Origin: Brevibacterium linens ATCC 9172
GTDB taxonomy: Bacteria > Actinomycetota > Actinomycetes > Actinomycetales > Brevibacteriaceae
Length of the DNA: 64,000 nt
Assembly (NCBI RefSeq): GCF_900169165.1
Contig: NZ_FXYY01000017.1
Coordinates: forward strand, 18,537-82,536
Direction of reading: 5' to 3'
Shown here: positions 54,912 through 64,000 of the stretch, piece after piece
Numbering within the stretch: position 1 is the stretch's first letter
Layout: each line of letters starts with the position of its first letter
Made by a program: the position numbers and the translations under genes
The notes under the pieces: model-generated
Told to the model about the DNA's origin: nothing
Seen by the model: only the letters and a program-made list of their open reading frames with translations
Database searches by the model: none

Positions 54912-55517
54912 TCAGAGATTCGGCTCGTCGGCGAGAATCGCGGCCAGTGCGTCGAAGGCGAACCGGCGGTGGGAACGTGAGTTCTTCTCCTCAGCACTCA
55001 TCTCGGCGGCACTGAGCTCAGAGCCTTCGGGGACGAAGATCGGGTCGTAGCCGAAGCCGTTCTCACCCTTGGGCTCGGTGGCCAGCCGTCCGGGCATGAC
55101 TCCCTCGGCGGTGAACTCGCGACCGTCGGCGGTCACAGCGGCGGCCGCGCAGCGGAACTGCGCTGCGCGGTGTTCGGCTGCGATATCACCCAGCTGGGCG
55201 AGCAGGAGTTCGAGGTTCGCGCGGTCGTCGCCGTGTCGGCCGGCCCAGCGAGCGGAGAAGATCCCCGGTGCGCCGCCGAGCACGTCGACGCTGATTCCCG
55301 AGTCGTCGGCGATGGCGGTGTGTCCGGTCGCGGCGGCCGCGGCACGCGCCTTGATGAGCGCGTTCTCCGTGAACGTGACGCCGGTTTCAGCGACATCGCC
55401 GAGCCCCGCCTCGGCGGCGGTGAGCACCTGGGTATCGGTGCCGAGGACGGGCCCGAGGATGGTCAGCAGCTCTCGCTTCTTGCCCTCATTGTGAGTGGCG
55501 ATCACGAACGTCGTCAT
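54912..55517 (-). CDS. rdgB: RdgB/HAM1 non-canonical purine NTP pyrophosphatase
   Basis: Hydrolyses dITP, ITP and XTP to keep deaminated purines out of DNA and RNA. The 201-residue protein begins [18 protein letters not shown] and has [13 protein letters not shown], the active-site [20 protein letters not shown] and [15 protein letters not shown]. The ATG overlaps the rph stop (ATGA). Gene order hydrolase, rph, rdgB is the same as Rv1339-Rv1341 in M. tuberculosis. Confidence 0.95.
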   Translation of the reverse strand: MTTFVIATHNEGKKRELLTILGPVLGTDTQVLTAAEAGLGDVAETGVTFTENALIKARAAAAATGHTAIADDSGISVDVLGGAPGIFSARWAGRHGDDRANLELLLAQLGDIAAEHRAAQFRCAAAAVTADGREFTAEGVMPGRLATEPKGENGFGYDPIFVPEGSELSAAEMSAEEKNSRSHRRFAFDALAAILADEPNL

Positions 55518-56236
55518 CCGGCGAGCACGTCGGACTGGATGCGGGTGAGTTCGGTGCACCCGTGGCCGGCGAGGTCGAGCAGTTTGCCGAGTTCGTCGCG
55601 GTCGAACGGTGCTCCCTCGGCCGTGCCTTGGACTTCGATGAACTTTCCGGACCCGGTCATGACCACATTCATATCCGTTTCGGCTCGCGAGTCCTCGAGG
55701 TACGGCAGGTCGAGGAGGGGCTGTCCGTCGATGATGCCGACGCTCACAGCCGCCACCGAGTCGATGAGCGGCTGGTGGGCAGCAGGGATGAGCCCGGTCG
55801 ATCGCCCCTTGTCGATGGCCTTCGCCAGCGCGACGTAGGCGCCGGTGATCGAGGCGGTGCGGGTGCCGCCGTCGGCCTGGAGGACGTCGCAGTCGAGAAC
55901 GAGGGTGTTCTCCCCGAGCTTGTCCATGTCGATGACCGCCCGCAGGCTGCGGCCGATGAGGCGGGAGATCTCGTGAGTGCGTCCGCCCTGCTTGCCCTTG
56001 ACCGACTCGCGGGTGCTGCGGGAGTCGGTGGCTCGCGGGAGCATGGCGTATTCGGCGGTGACCCAGCCGCGTCCCTGGCCCTTGAGCCACCGCGGCACGC
56101 CTTCGGTCAGCGAGGCTGCGCAGAGGACGCGGGTGTTGCCGAACTCCACGAGCGCGGACCCTTCGGCGGTGTTGATCCAGTCCGGGCTGATCCGGACGTC
56201 ACGGAGTTCGTCTGCTGCACGGCCGTCTGCTCGCAC
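55514..56236 (-). CDS. rph: Ribonuclease PH
   Basis: A 240-residue phosphorolytic 3'-5' exonuclease that trims tRNA 3' ends. Visible are [23 protein letters not shown], the [27 protein letters not shown] block (phosphate-binding Arg residues) and [26 protein letters not shown] 56236 follows AGAGG. Co-translated with rdgB. Confidence 0.96.
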   Translation of the reverse strand: MRADGRAADELRDVRISPDWINTAEGSALVEFGNTRVLCAASLTEGVPRWLKGQGRGWVTAEYAMLPRATDSRSTRESVKGKQGGRTHEISRLIGRSLRAVIDMDKLGENTLVLDCDVLQADGGTRTASITGAYVALAKAIDKGRSTGLIPAAHQPLIDSVAAVSVGIIDGQPLLDLPYLEDSRAETDMNVVMTGSGKFIEVQGTAEGAPFDRDELGKLLDLAGHGCTELTRIQSDVLAG

Positions 56237-56284
56237 TGTCTGCCTCTTTCGTCTCGATGGTGGTGTCTGCTGGTCGTCGCCGAG

Positions 56285-57100
56285 TCACACGGTCCAGGTG
56301 GCTCCGGGCTTCGCCAGCTCGATGGGTCCACGGTACTCCCCGGCCGCCTCACCGCGCACGATGGAGCAGTCGGTCCAGGCCGGGATGTGGGTGAGCACGA
56401 GCGCGGATGCCTCGGCGTACTGCGCCACACGTCCGGCGCGCTTGCCTGTGAGGTGGATTCCGCGTGCCGTGTCGCGGTCTTCCTGAAAAGCGGCTTCGCA
56501 GAGGAAGAGGTCCGCGCCCTTGGCCGCCTCGACGAGGTTCTCGCACTCATCGCTGTCACCGGAATACGTGATGACTTTGCCGGCTGCGTCCGTGATCCGC
56601 AGGGCGTAGGCCTCGACGGGGTGGTCGACGAGGAAGGATTCGATCGTCAGCGATCCGATCTGATGCCGACTGCCGTGGTCGATGTCGGTGAACTCGAAGG
56701 CGTGGTCGAAGTCCGAATCGTCTCCCCCGTTGGCGACCGGGGACTTGCCGGGATCCGTGTAATAGGCCCGAAAGAGGCGCTCCTTCGCGCCGGCCGGAGC
56801 GAACACCGGGGTGCGGATCGTTCCGGTGTCGGAGATGTCGCCGTTGAAGTACTTCGGGTTGAAGCAGTGTTTGACGTAGAGGCCGGTCATGTCCATGCAG
56901 TGATCCGGGTGGAGGTGGCTGAGCACGATGCCGGAGAGACGATCGGTGTCGATCGTCTCCTGCAGAGGGCTGAGCGCACCGGACCCGAGGTCGAGGATGA
57001 TGCGAGTGGGTGTGTCCTCATCCGTCTCGATGAGGTAGCAGCTGGCGAGAGCGCCGCGCCCTGGGAAGGAACCTGCGGTGCCGATAGCGGTGAGTCTCAT
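56285..57100 (-). CDS. Metallo-beta-lactamase-fold hydrolase, Rv1339-like cyclic nucleotide phosphodiesterase
   Basis: A 271-residue MBL-fold enzyme: LSHLHPDHCMDMTGL holds the HxHxDH metal ligands, TYSGDSDEC the bridging Asp region, and IHLTGKRAG the distal His. It matches the actinobacterial family of Rv1339, described as an atypical cAMP phosphodiesterase. Position next to rph-rdgB, as in M. tuberculosis, supports orthology. The cAMP role is inferred. ATG overlaps the DUF2017 stop (ATGA). Confidence 0.85.
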   Translation of the reverse strand: MRLTAIGTAGSFPGRGALASCYLIETDEDTPTRIILDLGSGALSPLQETIDTDRLSGIVLSHLHPDHCMDMTGLYVKHCFNPKYFNGDISDTGTIRTPVFAPAGAKERLFRAYYTDPGKSPVANGGDDSDFDHAFEFTDIDHGSRHQIGSLTIESFLVDHPVEAYALRITDAAGKVITYSGDSDECENLVEAAKGADLFLCEAAFQEDRDTARGIHLTGKRAGRVAQYAEASALVLTHIPAWTDCSIVRGEAAGEYRGPIELAKPGATWTV

Positions 57101-57675
57101 ATCTCGTCATCCCCTTGCCTCTGGTCGAGCAAGGTCGTTGTCAATCGGTCCTGAATCCACGTCAGGAAGTCGTACAGGGTCAGGGTGAGGTCTTCGGACT
57201 CGGAGAGGCCCTCGCGGTGGGCGTACTTCTCCTCCTGTGCCTCCTCGGTGTCGATCTCGAGGCGCACGGCGAGGACGAGTCGCAGATCGTTGAGTCCCTT
57301 CATCCAGGCGAGCACCTCGTCGCGGGTCAGGGCGATGTCGTTGCCCTTGCTCAGTCCCAGCAGCACGATGCGCACATTGTGTGCCTTGGCCTGTTTGAGG
57401 TCGAACTCGGTGAGGCGGCGGAACTCCGCCGAACGCTCCTCGTCGTCGGGGTCGACGTCGGGCAACAGTCGCAGCAGCGCCGGATCCTCCGGACGCGGCC
57501 GGTCGACGAGTCCGAGCCGGGCTTCCCAGTTCTCCGAGTCCGGACGGTCGTCATCGCCGTCACCGTCTTCGGCCAGCAGGGCCGCGAGATCGGTGAACAC
57601 GGTGAGCATGAGCGAGCGTTCGTTGTCCTGCAGGGTGAGGACGACGTCGTCCCCTCGTGCGTCGATAGCGGCCAT
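57097..57675 (-). CDS. DUF2017 family protein
   Basis: A 192-residue cytosolic, Asp/Glu-rich protein (DUF2017) found beside clpS in actinobacteria. Family features: DLAALLAEDGDGDDDRPDSE, RRLTEFDLKQAKAHN and LTRDEVLAWMKGLNDLRLVLAVRL. The function is unknown; the constant link with clpS suggests a role in N-degron proteolysis (inference). It starts 3 bp after the clpS stop. Confidence 0.88.
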   Translation of the reverse strand: MAAIDARGDDVVLTLQDNERSLMLTVFTDLAALLAEDGDGDDDRPDSENWEARLGLVDRPRPEDPALLRLLPDVDPDDEERSAEFRRLTEFDLKQAKAHNVRIVLLGLSKGNDIALTRDEVLAWMKGLNDLRLVLAVRLEIDTEEAQEEKYAHREGLSESEDLTLTLYDFLTWIQDRLTTTLLDQRQGDDEI

Positions 57676-57678
57676 GTG

Positions 57679-57984
57679 TCAGTCGGATCCTGAATCGGGT
57701 TGGCACGCGGCCCACAGGCCGTACTCGTGCATCGCTTGGGTGTCTCGTTCCATGGCTTCACGACCTCCCGTGGCAACCACGGAGCGGCCGTTCTCATGGA
57801 CTTCGAGCATGAGCGAGTGGGCTTTCTCCTCGGAGTAGCCGAAGTAGGTCTGGAACACGAAACTGACATAGCTCATGAGGTTGACCGGGTCGTTGAAGAC
57901 CACGGTCCTCCAGGGCTTGGCCAGGTCCTCGGCGGGTCGGACATCGACCTCCGGCTCCAGGACTGGTGTCGTTGGATTGCTCAC
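57679..57984 (-). CDS. clpS: ATP-dependent Clp protease adaptor ClpS
   Basis: A 101-residue adaptor that delivers N-degron substrates to ClpAP or ClpCP. It contains PWRTVVFNDPVNLMSYVSFVF (Asn and Asp of the N-end-rule pocket), FGYSEEKAHSLMLEVHENGRSVV and a C-terminal ClpA/C-binding region. GTG 57984 is the first start before the conserved domain. Divergent from pncB. Confidence 0.95.
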   Translation of the reverse strand: MSNPTTPVLEPEVDVRPAEDLAKPWRTVVFNDPVNLMSYVSFVFQTYFGYSEEKAHSLMLEVHENGRSVVATGGREAMERDTQAMHEYGLWAACQPDSGSD

Positions 57985-58036
57985 GTTTCCACCATACGGC
58001 AGAACACTGACACTGTCGTGACGTAAGATCGCGCCT

Positions 58037-59356
58037 ATGAGTGATCTCACACGGACCGATTCGACGGCTTTCTTCACGGATCAGTACGAATTGACGATGG
58101 TGCAGGCGGCCCTGGAATCCGGTGCCGCCCACCGCAAGAGCCTCTTCGAGGTCTTCGGCCGCAGTCTTCCCGCAGGTCGCCGCTACGGTGTCGTCGCCGG
58201 TACCGGCCGGATCCTCGAGATGATCCGCGACTTCCGCTTCGATGATGCCGAACTCTCGTTCCTCAGCAGGGAGAACATCGTCGACTCGCGCACCATCGAC
58301 TGGTTGGCGGACTATCGGTTCTCCGGCAATATCCGCGGCTATGCCGAAGGGGAGATCTATTTCCCCGGCTCACCGCTGCTCACGATCGAATCGACATTCG
58401 CCGAGGGTGTCATCCTCGAGACGCTCATCCTGTCGGCGATGAACTATGACTGTGCAGTCGCCTCGGCGGCGTCCCGCATGGCTCAGGCGGCCGGCGATCG
58501 ACCCTGCGCGGAGATGGGCGGGCGACGGACGAACGAGCATGCGGCCGTGGCTGCGGCTCGAGCCGCTGTCATCGGCGGTTTCGCCTCGACGTCGAACCTG
58601 GCCGCCGGCCTCCAGTACGGACTGCGCACGATCGGCACCTCGGCCCACTCGTTCACGCTCCTCCACGATTCCGAGCGAGAGGCCTTCGCCGCCCAGCTGA
58701 AGTCGCTGGGCACCGAGACGACTCTGCTCTTGGACACCTATGACGTCGAGGAGGCGCTGGCCACGGCGATCGAACTGGCCGGGCCGAACCTCGGCGGCGT
58801 GCGCATCGATTCGGGCGACCTCATCGAACAGGCCAGCGAGGTTCGTGAGAGCCTGGACCGTCTCGGTGCCCGCGACACGACGATCACCGTCACGAGCGAT
58901 CTCGACGAGTACGCGATCGCTGCGCTGGCCGCCTCCCCCGTCGACTCATACGGTGTCGGCACACGAGTCGTCACCGGTTCAGGCGCCCCGGCCGCCGGGC
59001 TGGTGTACAAGCTCGTGGCCCGCGCCGATGAGGCAGGCGAGTGGACCTCGGTGGCCAAACACTCCTCCGGCAAGCCCTCACGCGGAGGACACAAAGAGGC
59101 GCTGCGCCTCATCGACGGTCCGATCGCGGTCGAGGAGGCCGTCGGCATTCCGAGCCTGCCCGATGACCTCGGTGACGGTCGTCGGCTCAGCGTCGATCTC
59201 GTCGTCGACGGTGAGGTCGATGAATCGTTCACCGGTGCGGCAGGCGTGAAGAAGGCCTGCGCCCGACATGATGAGTCGTTGGCGGAGCTGCCGCGTTCGG
59301 CCAGGCGCCTGCAGGACGGCGAGCCCGCCATCCCCACCGTGTTCTATTCAGCCTGA
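58037..59356 (+). CDS. pncB: Nicotinate phosphoribosyltransferase
   Basis: A 439-residue enzyme that joins nicotinate and PRPP to make NAMN in NAD salvage. It shows FFTDQYELTMVQAALESGA, FEVFGRSLPAGRRYGVVAG, EMGGRRTNEHAAVAAARAA (with the active-site His region), GTSAHSFTLLHDSE, RIDSGDL and GVGTRVVTGSGAPAAGLVYKL. TAAGAT at 58024-58029 ends 7 nt before the ATG, so it is probably leaderless. The clpS/pncB divergence is conserved in actinobacteria. Confidence 0.96.
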   Translation: MSDLTRTDSTAFFTDQYELTMVQAALESGAAHRKSLFEVFGRSLPAGRRYGVVAGTGRILEMIRDFRFDDAELSFLSRENIVDSRTIDWLADYRFSGNIRGYAEGEIYFPGSPLLTIESTFAEGVILETLILSAMNYDCAVASAASRMAQAAGDRPCAEMGGRRTNEHAAVAAARAAVIGGFASTSNLAAGLQYGLRTIGTSAHSFTLLHDSEREAFAAQLKSLGTETTLLLDTYDVEEALATAIELAGPNLGGVRIDSGDLIEQASEVRESLDRLGARDTTITVTSDLDEYAIAALAASPVDSYGVGTRVVTGSGAPAAGLVYKLVARADEAGEWTSVAKHSSGKPSRGGHKEALRLIDGPIAVEEAVGIPSLPDDLGDGRRLSVDLVVDGEVDESFTGAAGVKKACARHDESLAELPRSARRLQDGEPAIPTVFYSA

Positions 59357-59380
59357 TCCGGGCCCGGCCCACCGCGGTGC

Positions 59381-61174
59381 TCACTTCTTGCCGATGAACC
59401 AGCCCTGCAGCTTCTTGATCCGAGCTTGGATCTGCTCCCGTGTGGCCTGAGCGACGGCCGGTCCCCCGCATGCCTTGCGCAGCTCGACGTGGACGTTCTG
59501 GTGCGGTGTGCCGGTGCGTCTGGACCAGGCACCGACGAGGCTCTGAAGCTGGTTGCGCTCTTCCTTCATCGCGCGGTGCTCGAGTTCGCTCGTCTCCACC
59601 TCGGGTGCCGGAGGTGCCGCCGCAGTCTTGCGCTTCGCCTGCCGGGCCTGCTGAGTGCTCAGCAGCTCACGCACCTGATCGGGTTCGAGCAGACCCGGAA
59701 TGCCGATGAAGTCGAGTTCGTCCTCGGAGCCGATGGCTCCGCCGGTGCCGAATTCGCCGCCATCGTAGAGGACGCGGTCGAACAGTGCCTCGGCACCGAG
59801 CGCTTCGAAGGACCCGAGTTGGTCCGACGAGGCGCCTTCGTTCCGATTCGCCTGCTCCATGGCCTGCTCGTCGAAGACGACGACATCGTTCTCGTCCTCG
59901 TTCTTCGGGCGATCGAGGGCATGGTCGCGTTCGGTCTCCATCGAGTTCGCCAGGGCCAGCAGCACGGGCACCGAGGGCAGGAACACCGAGGCGGTCTCGC
60001 CGCGTTTGCGAGCACGCACGAAGCGGCCGATCGCCTGGGCGAAGAACAGCGGCGTCGACGAGGAGGTCGCGTAGACGCCGACACACAGTCGGGGAACGTC
60101 GACGCCTTCGGAGACCATCCGCACGGCGACCATCCATCGGTCGGTGGAGTTCTGGAACTGTTCGATCCGCTCCGAGGCTCCTGCTTCGTCAGAGAGCACC
60201 ACGGTCGGTTTCTCTCCGGTGATCTCGTGCAGCCGTTTGGCGTAGGCTCGGGCGGCCTCCTGGTCTGTGGCGATGACGAGTCCGCCGGCATCGTGGACGG
60301 TGCGCCGGACTTCCGTCAGTCGGATATCGGCGGCCTTGAGGACCGCCGGGATCCAGTCGCCCTTCGGATCGAGTGCCGTGCGCCAGGCCTGCGAGTTGAT
60401 GTCCTTCGTCGTCTCCTCGCCGAGGACGTGCGACATCTCGTCGCCGGCCTTGGTCCGCCAGCTCATGGCGCCGGCGTAGGCGAGGAAGAGGACGGGGCGG
60501 ACGACGGAGTCCTTGAGCGCACGACCGTAGCCGTAGGAGTAGTCCGCCACCGAGGTGCGGATGCCGTTCTCGTCGGGAGCGTAGGTGACGAACGGGATCG
60601 GTGAGGTGTCCGACCGGAACGGGGTTCCGGTCAGGGACAGTCGACGGACCGCGGGGCCGAAGGCCTCTCGCACGGCATCGCCCCACGACAGGGCGTCACC
60701 TCCGTGGTGGACCTCGTCGAGGATGACCAGGGTGCGGCCGGCGGCCGTCCGGTTGTGGTGGAGAACGGGTTTGGCCGCCACCTGCGCATAGGTCAGAGCC
60801 ACTCCGTGGTACCCGGGGGCGTGTTTGCCCTGGGAGTTCTTGAAGTGCGGGTCGAGTTTGATGCCCACACGTGCCGCCGAATCGGCCCACTGCACCTTGA
60901 GGTGTTCGGTGGGAGCGACGACTGTGACCCTGTTGACGACTCTTTGGGCCAGCAGTTCGGCAGCCAGGCGCAGAGCGAAGGTGGTCTTACCGGCCCCGGG
61001 GGTCGCGACGGCGAGGAAGTCCTTGGGCTGCTTCTGGAAGTAGAGTTCGAGAGCCTCCGCCTGCCAGGCACGTAGCTTTCCGGCCGTTCCCCACGCTGCG
61101 CGCTCGGGGAATGCCGGTGGAAGCTGTTCTGCTGCGGAGGTCCCTGGTGCTGATGGGAGACGATCCGCGGACAT
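59381..61174 (-). CDS. SSL2/RAD25-type superfamily 2 DNA helicase
   Basis: A 597-residue helicase: Walker A VATPGAGKTTFALRL, motif II LVILDEVHHGGD, motif III LSLTGTPFRS, and motif VI QAIGRFVRARKRG. The C-terminal ~130 residues include a Lys/Arg/Gln-rich region. It belongs to a conserved actinobacterial helicase group associated with DUF3039; role unknown, probably DNA repair. It starts immediately after the DUF3039 stop (TAG then ATG). Confidence 0.85.
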   Translation of the reverse strand: MSADRLPSAPGTSAAEQLPPAFPERAAWGTAGKLRAWQAEALELYFQKQPKDFLAVATPGAGKTTFALRLAAELLAQRVVNRVTVVAPTEHLKVQWADSAARVGIKLDPHFKNSQGKHAPGYHGVALTYAQVAAKPVLHHNRTAAGRTLVILDEVHHGGDALSWGDAVREAFGPAVRRLSLTGTPFRSDTSPIPFVTYAPDENGIRTSVADYSYGYGRALKDSVVRPVLFLAYAGAMSWRTKAGDEMSHVLGEETTKDINSQAWRTALDPKGDWIPAVLKAADIRLTEVRRTVHDAGGLVIATDQEAARAYAKRLHEITGEKPTVVLSDEAGASERIEQFQNSTDRWMVAVRMVSEGVDVPRLCVGVYATSSSTPLFFAQAIGRFVRARKRGETASVFLPSVPVLLALANSMETERDHALDRPKNEDENDVVVFDEQAMEQANRNEGASSDQLGSFEALGAEALFDRVLYDGGEFGTGGAIGSEDELDFIGIPGLLEPDQVRELLSTQQARQAKRKTAAAPPAPEVETSELEHRAMKEERNQLQSLVGAWSRRTGTPHQNVHVELRKACGGPAVAQATREQIQARIKKLQGWFIGKK

Positions 61175-61429
61175 CTACTCCTGCGGTCCTTCGGACATCG
61201 TCTCGTAGATCTCTTTGCACTTGGGGCAGATCGGGAACCGCTCGGGGTCGCGCGTGGGGACCCACACCTTCCCGCACAAGGCGATCAGCGGAGTCCCGGT
61301 CACAATGGACTCCATGATCTTGTCCTTGGGCGCGTAGTGGCTGAAGCGCTCGTGGTCGCCGGGCTCGACTAGCTGCTCGGACTGCTCGCGCTCGATCGTT
61401 GCTGAACCGCCTGAAGCTGGAATGGTCAT
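61175..61429 (-). CDS. DUF3039 zinc-ribbon protein
   Basis: An 84-residue protein with RFSHYAPKDKIMESIVTG and a zinc-ribbon-like set of cysteines (ALCGKVWVP, then ICPKCKEI). DUF3039 is widespread in actinobacteria, without known function. ATG 61429 is supported by TACAAT (plus-strand 61436-61441) 6 nt upstream, a leaderless promoter. Directly precedes the helicase, so they probably work together (inference). Confidence 0.85.
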   Translation of the reverse strand: MTIPASGGSATIEREQSEQLVEPGDHERFSHYAPKDKIMESIVTGTPLIALCGKVWVPTRDPERFPICPKCKEIYETMSEGPQE

Positions 61430-61435
61430 GGCTCC

Positions 61436-61453
61436 ATTGTAGTTCCCTAGAAT
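61436..61453. promoter_or_regulatory. Back-to-back leaderless promoters
   Basis: Only 31 bp separate the DUF3039 and flavin reductase start codons. Minus-strand TACAAT (plus-strand 61436-61441) and plus-strand TAGAAT (61448-61453) are 6 bp apart; each -10 lies 6-7 nt from its start. RNA polymerase cannot occupy both at once. Confidence 0.6.
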
Positions 61454-61460
61454 GAGTGTC

Positions 61461-61976
61461 ATGGACCAGGCCTACGACGATTCCCTCACAGAACGCTACC
61501 GCGAACTCAGCGATGACATCGCCGCGGCGGTCGCCGTGGTCTCTGCCACCCGCGGCAGTGCCCTGCATGCGATCACCGTCGATTCGTTTCTCGACGTGTC
61601 GTACGATCCCCCGACGATGGCGGTGAGCGTCTATTCCGGCTCACGGATGATGGAGACCCTGGAGACGAGTTCTCACTTCGCCATCTCGCTGCTCAATTCC
61701 GACCAGCGAGACATCTCTGAACGCTTGGGAGCTTCGGGCCAGCCGCTGTACGGGTCGCTCAAAGGCATTGACACCTTTCCCGCCCCGCAGGCCGGGCAGC
61801 CGGTACTCACCGAGGCGATCGCCTGGTTCGAACTCGAACTCACCGAGGTGCTCGAGGTCGCCACGCACAACCTCGTCGTCGGTGAGGTGGTCTCCATGGG
61901 TGCGGGCACGAATGCGGGAACATCCCGTCCCCTGCTGCGCTGGCGCAAAGGCTACGGGACGATCGGGAAACGCTGA
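61461..61976 (+). CDS. Flavin reductase-like domain protein
   Basis: A 171-residue FMN-binding split-barrel protein of the flavin reductase family: AVAVVSATRGSALHAITVDSFLDVSYDPP, FAISLLNSDQRDIS and LVVGEVVSMG. Such proteins supply reduced flavin to monooxygenases or act as reductases; the partner is unknown. ATG 61461 is chosen because TAGAAT (61448-61453) ends 7 nt upstream; the earlier ATG 61452 lies inside that -10. Confidence 0.85.
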   Translation: MDQAYDDSLTERYRELSDDIAAAVAVVSATRGSALHAITVDSFLDVSYDPPTMAVSVYSGSRMMETLETSSHFAISLLNSDQRDISERLGASGQPLYGSLKGIDTFPAPQAGQPVLTEAIAWFELELTEVLEVATHNLVVGEVVSMGAGTNAGTSRPLLRWRKGYGTIGKR

Positions 61977-62071
61977 GCGGGCCGAGCGACGGGACATACA
62001 CCCGCCGGCGAGTCCTTGGCCCTCTGACAGAACTGGAGCTGTTCGGTCCGACTGCGCGCGGCAGATACGAC

Positions 62072-62134
62072 ACAGGCCCTGCTCAGCACCATCGTGCTTC
62101 GCTTGGAAGCGCAACCGTCCTGGGCAGGGCCTGT
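62072..62134. terminator. Branched terminator between flavin reductase and gdhA
   Basis: ACAGGCCCTGC (62072-62082) pairs with GCAGGGCCTGT (62124-62134); an inner stem GCTTC/GAAGC lies in the loop. A CTTGTGG tail follows. It can terminate gdhA, which ends 17 bp away, or the reductase gene. Confidence 0.65.
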
Positions 62135-62150
62135 CTTGTGGTTCAGTCGA

Positions 62151-63785
<1,635 letters not shown>

Positions 63786-63851
63786 TATTGCTACCTGGCG
63801 GGGGCCCAGCAACCCCGCGCGAGGTTGCGGGGCCCCCGCCAGGTAGCAATA
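63786..63851. repeat. Long intergenic palindrome (repeat family copy 2)
   Basis: A 22-bp perfect outer stem (63786-63807 with 63830-63851) plus inner GCAACC/GGTTGC. It starts TATTGCTACCTGG, and the outline matches the copy at 38570-38625. It lies between the truncated GNAT gene and the rRNA operon end. Confidence 0.8.
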
Positions 63852-63883
63852 AGCACGGACAACACACCCCGATCGTGAATACA

Positions 63884-63920
63884 GTGATGGCCCCGCCCAA
63901 ACACTGGACGAGGCCATCAC
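63884..63920 (-). terminator. rRNA operon terminator
   Basis: GTGATGGCC (63884-63892) pairs with GGCCATCAC (63912-63920) around a 19-nt loop, beginning about 12 nt after the 5S 3' end on the minus strand. A T-run (TTTTTT) lies between the 5S end and the stem. Confidence 0.75.
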
Positions 63921-63931
63921 CTTAAAAAACA

Positions 63932-64000
63932 TTGCGGCAGTCACTTACTCTCCCACAACCACCAAGTTGCAGTACCATCAGCGCGAATGGGCTTAGCTAC
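63932..64000 (-). rRNA. rrf: 5S ribosomal RNA (3' part)
   Basis: The reverse complement reads GTAGCTAAGCCCATT, then GATGGTACTGCAACTTGG and GTGGGAGAGTAAGTGACTGCC, the conserved 3' half of actinobacterial 5S rRNA. About 69 nt are visible; the 5' part lies beyond the right edge. It marks the end of an rRNA operon transcribed leftwards. Confidence 0.92.

Overview
The window is about 64 kb of high-GC chromosomal DNA from an actinobacterium. Three conserved blocks share gene order with mycobacterial chromosomes: mfd, mazG, eno, ftsB, DUF501, ppx together with glmU, prs, rplY, pth; then clpS, DUF2017, an Rv1339-like hydrolase, rph, rdgB, pncB; then DUF3017, purH, purN, DUF6350. Many genes start with GTG, and many starts lie 6-7 nt after a TANNNT -10 hexamer, which indicates leaderless transcripts. 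The content fits Micrococcales; Brevibacterium is my best guess, but that is inference because no species marker is decisive. The window ends inside a 5S rRNA gene.

Layout. 0-10.6 kb: the 5' part of hrpA, an unusual Nramp-like transporter with a long structured leader, a DinB-like protein, two DUF202 membrane proteins, an AEC transporter, a DUF1461 protein, polyphosphate kinase 2 and an MFS transporter. 10.7-15.4 kb: an atypical class I tRNA with anticodon UAA, then the biotin operon bioB-bioA-bioF-bioD behind a promoter carrying a BioQ-like palindrome. In this operon both bioB and bioF are frameshifted. 15.4-19.2 kb: a hypothetical gene, a deletion-fused remnant of a Tat-exported amide hydrolase, an HxlR regulator divergent from an NAD(P)-binding oxidoreductase, and a type II NADH dehydrogenase whose promoter overlaps a Rex-like operator. 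19.3-30.4 kb: mycosin-like protease, ppx, DUF501, ftsB, a decayed AbiEi-like gene, eno, a frameshifted tyrosine phosphatase gene, mazG, csbD and mfd.

30.5-44.2 kb: an ASST-like lipoprotein, a rhomboid protease, pth, rplY, an alpha/beta hydrolase, prs, glmU, tRNA-Gln, pcrA, an MT0933-like small protein, DUF3017, purH and purN. 44.3-54.8 kb: two membrane proteins of unknown function, DUF6350, and a peptide-type ABC import operon (binding lipoprotein, two permeases, fused double ATPase) that ends in an amidase. 54.9-64 kb: rdgB, rph, the cAMP-phosphodiesterase-like hydrolase, DUF2017 and clpS, divergent from pncB; a DEAD-type helicase with DUF3039, a flavin reductase, glutamate dehydrogenase gdhA, a GNAT gene cut off at a palindromic repeat, and the end of a ribosomal RNA operon.

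Most of the window is ordinary core genome: cell-wall and nucleotide precursors, translation quality control, DNA repair and glycolysis. The unusual signal is a set of five broken genes (bioB, bioF, the amide hydrolase, the AbiEi-like gene, the GNAT gene) plus a sixth frameshifted gene (the phosphatase). Other points are redox and biotin operators seen directly in promoters, a two-copy family of long intergenic palindromes, and a tRNA whose anticodon and structural class do not match. Two of the frameshifts sit in runs of six G, so sequencing error must be excluded before calling them biological. I found no CRISPR array, prophage, insertion sequence or integrase.
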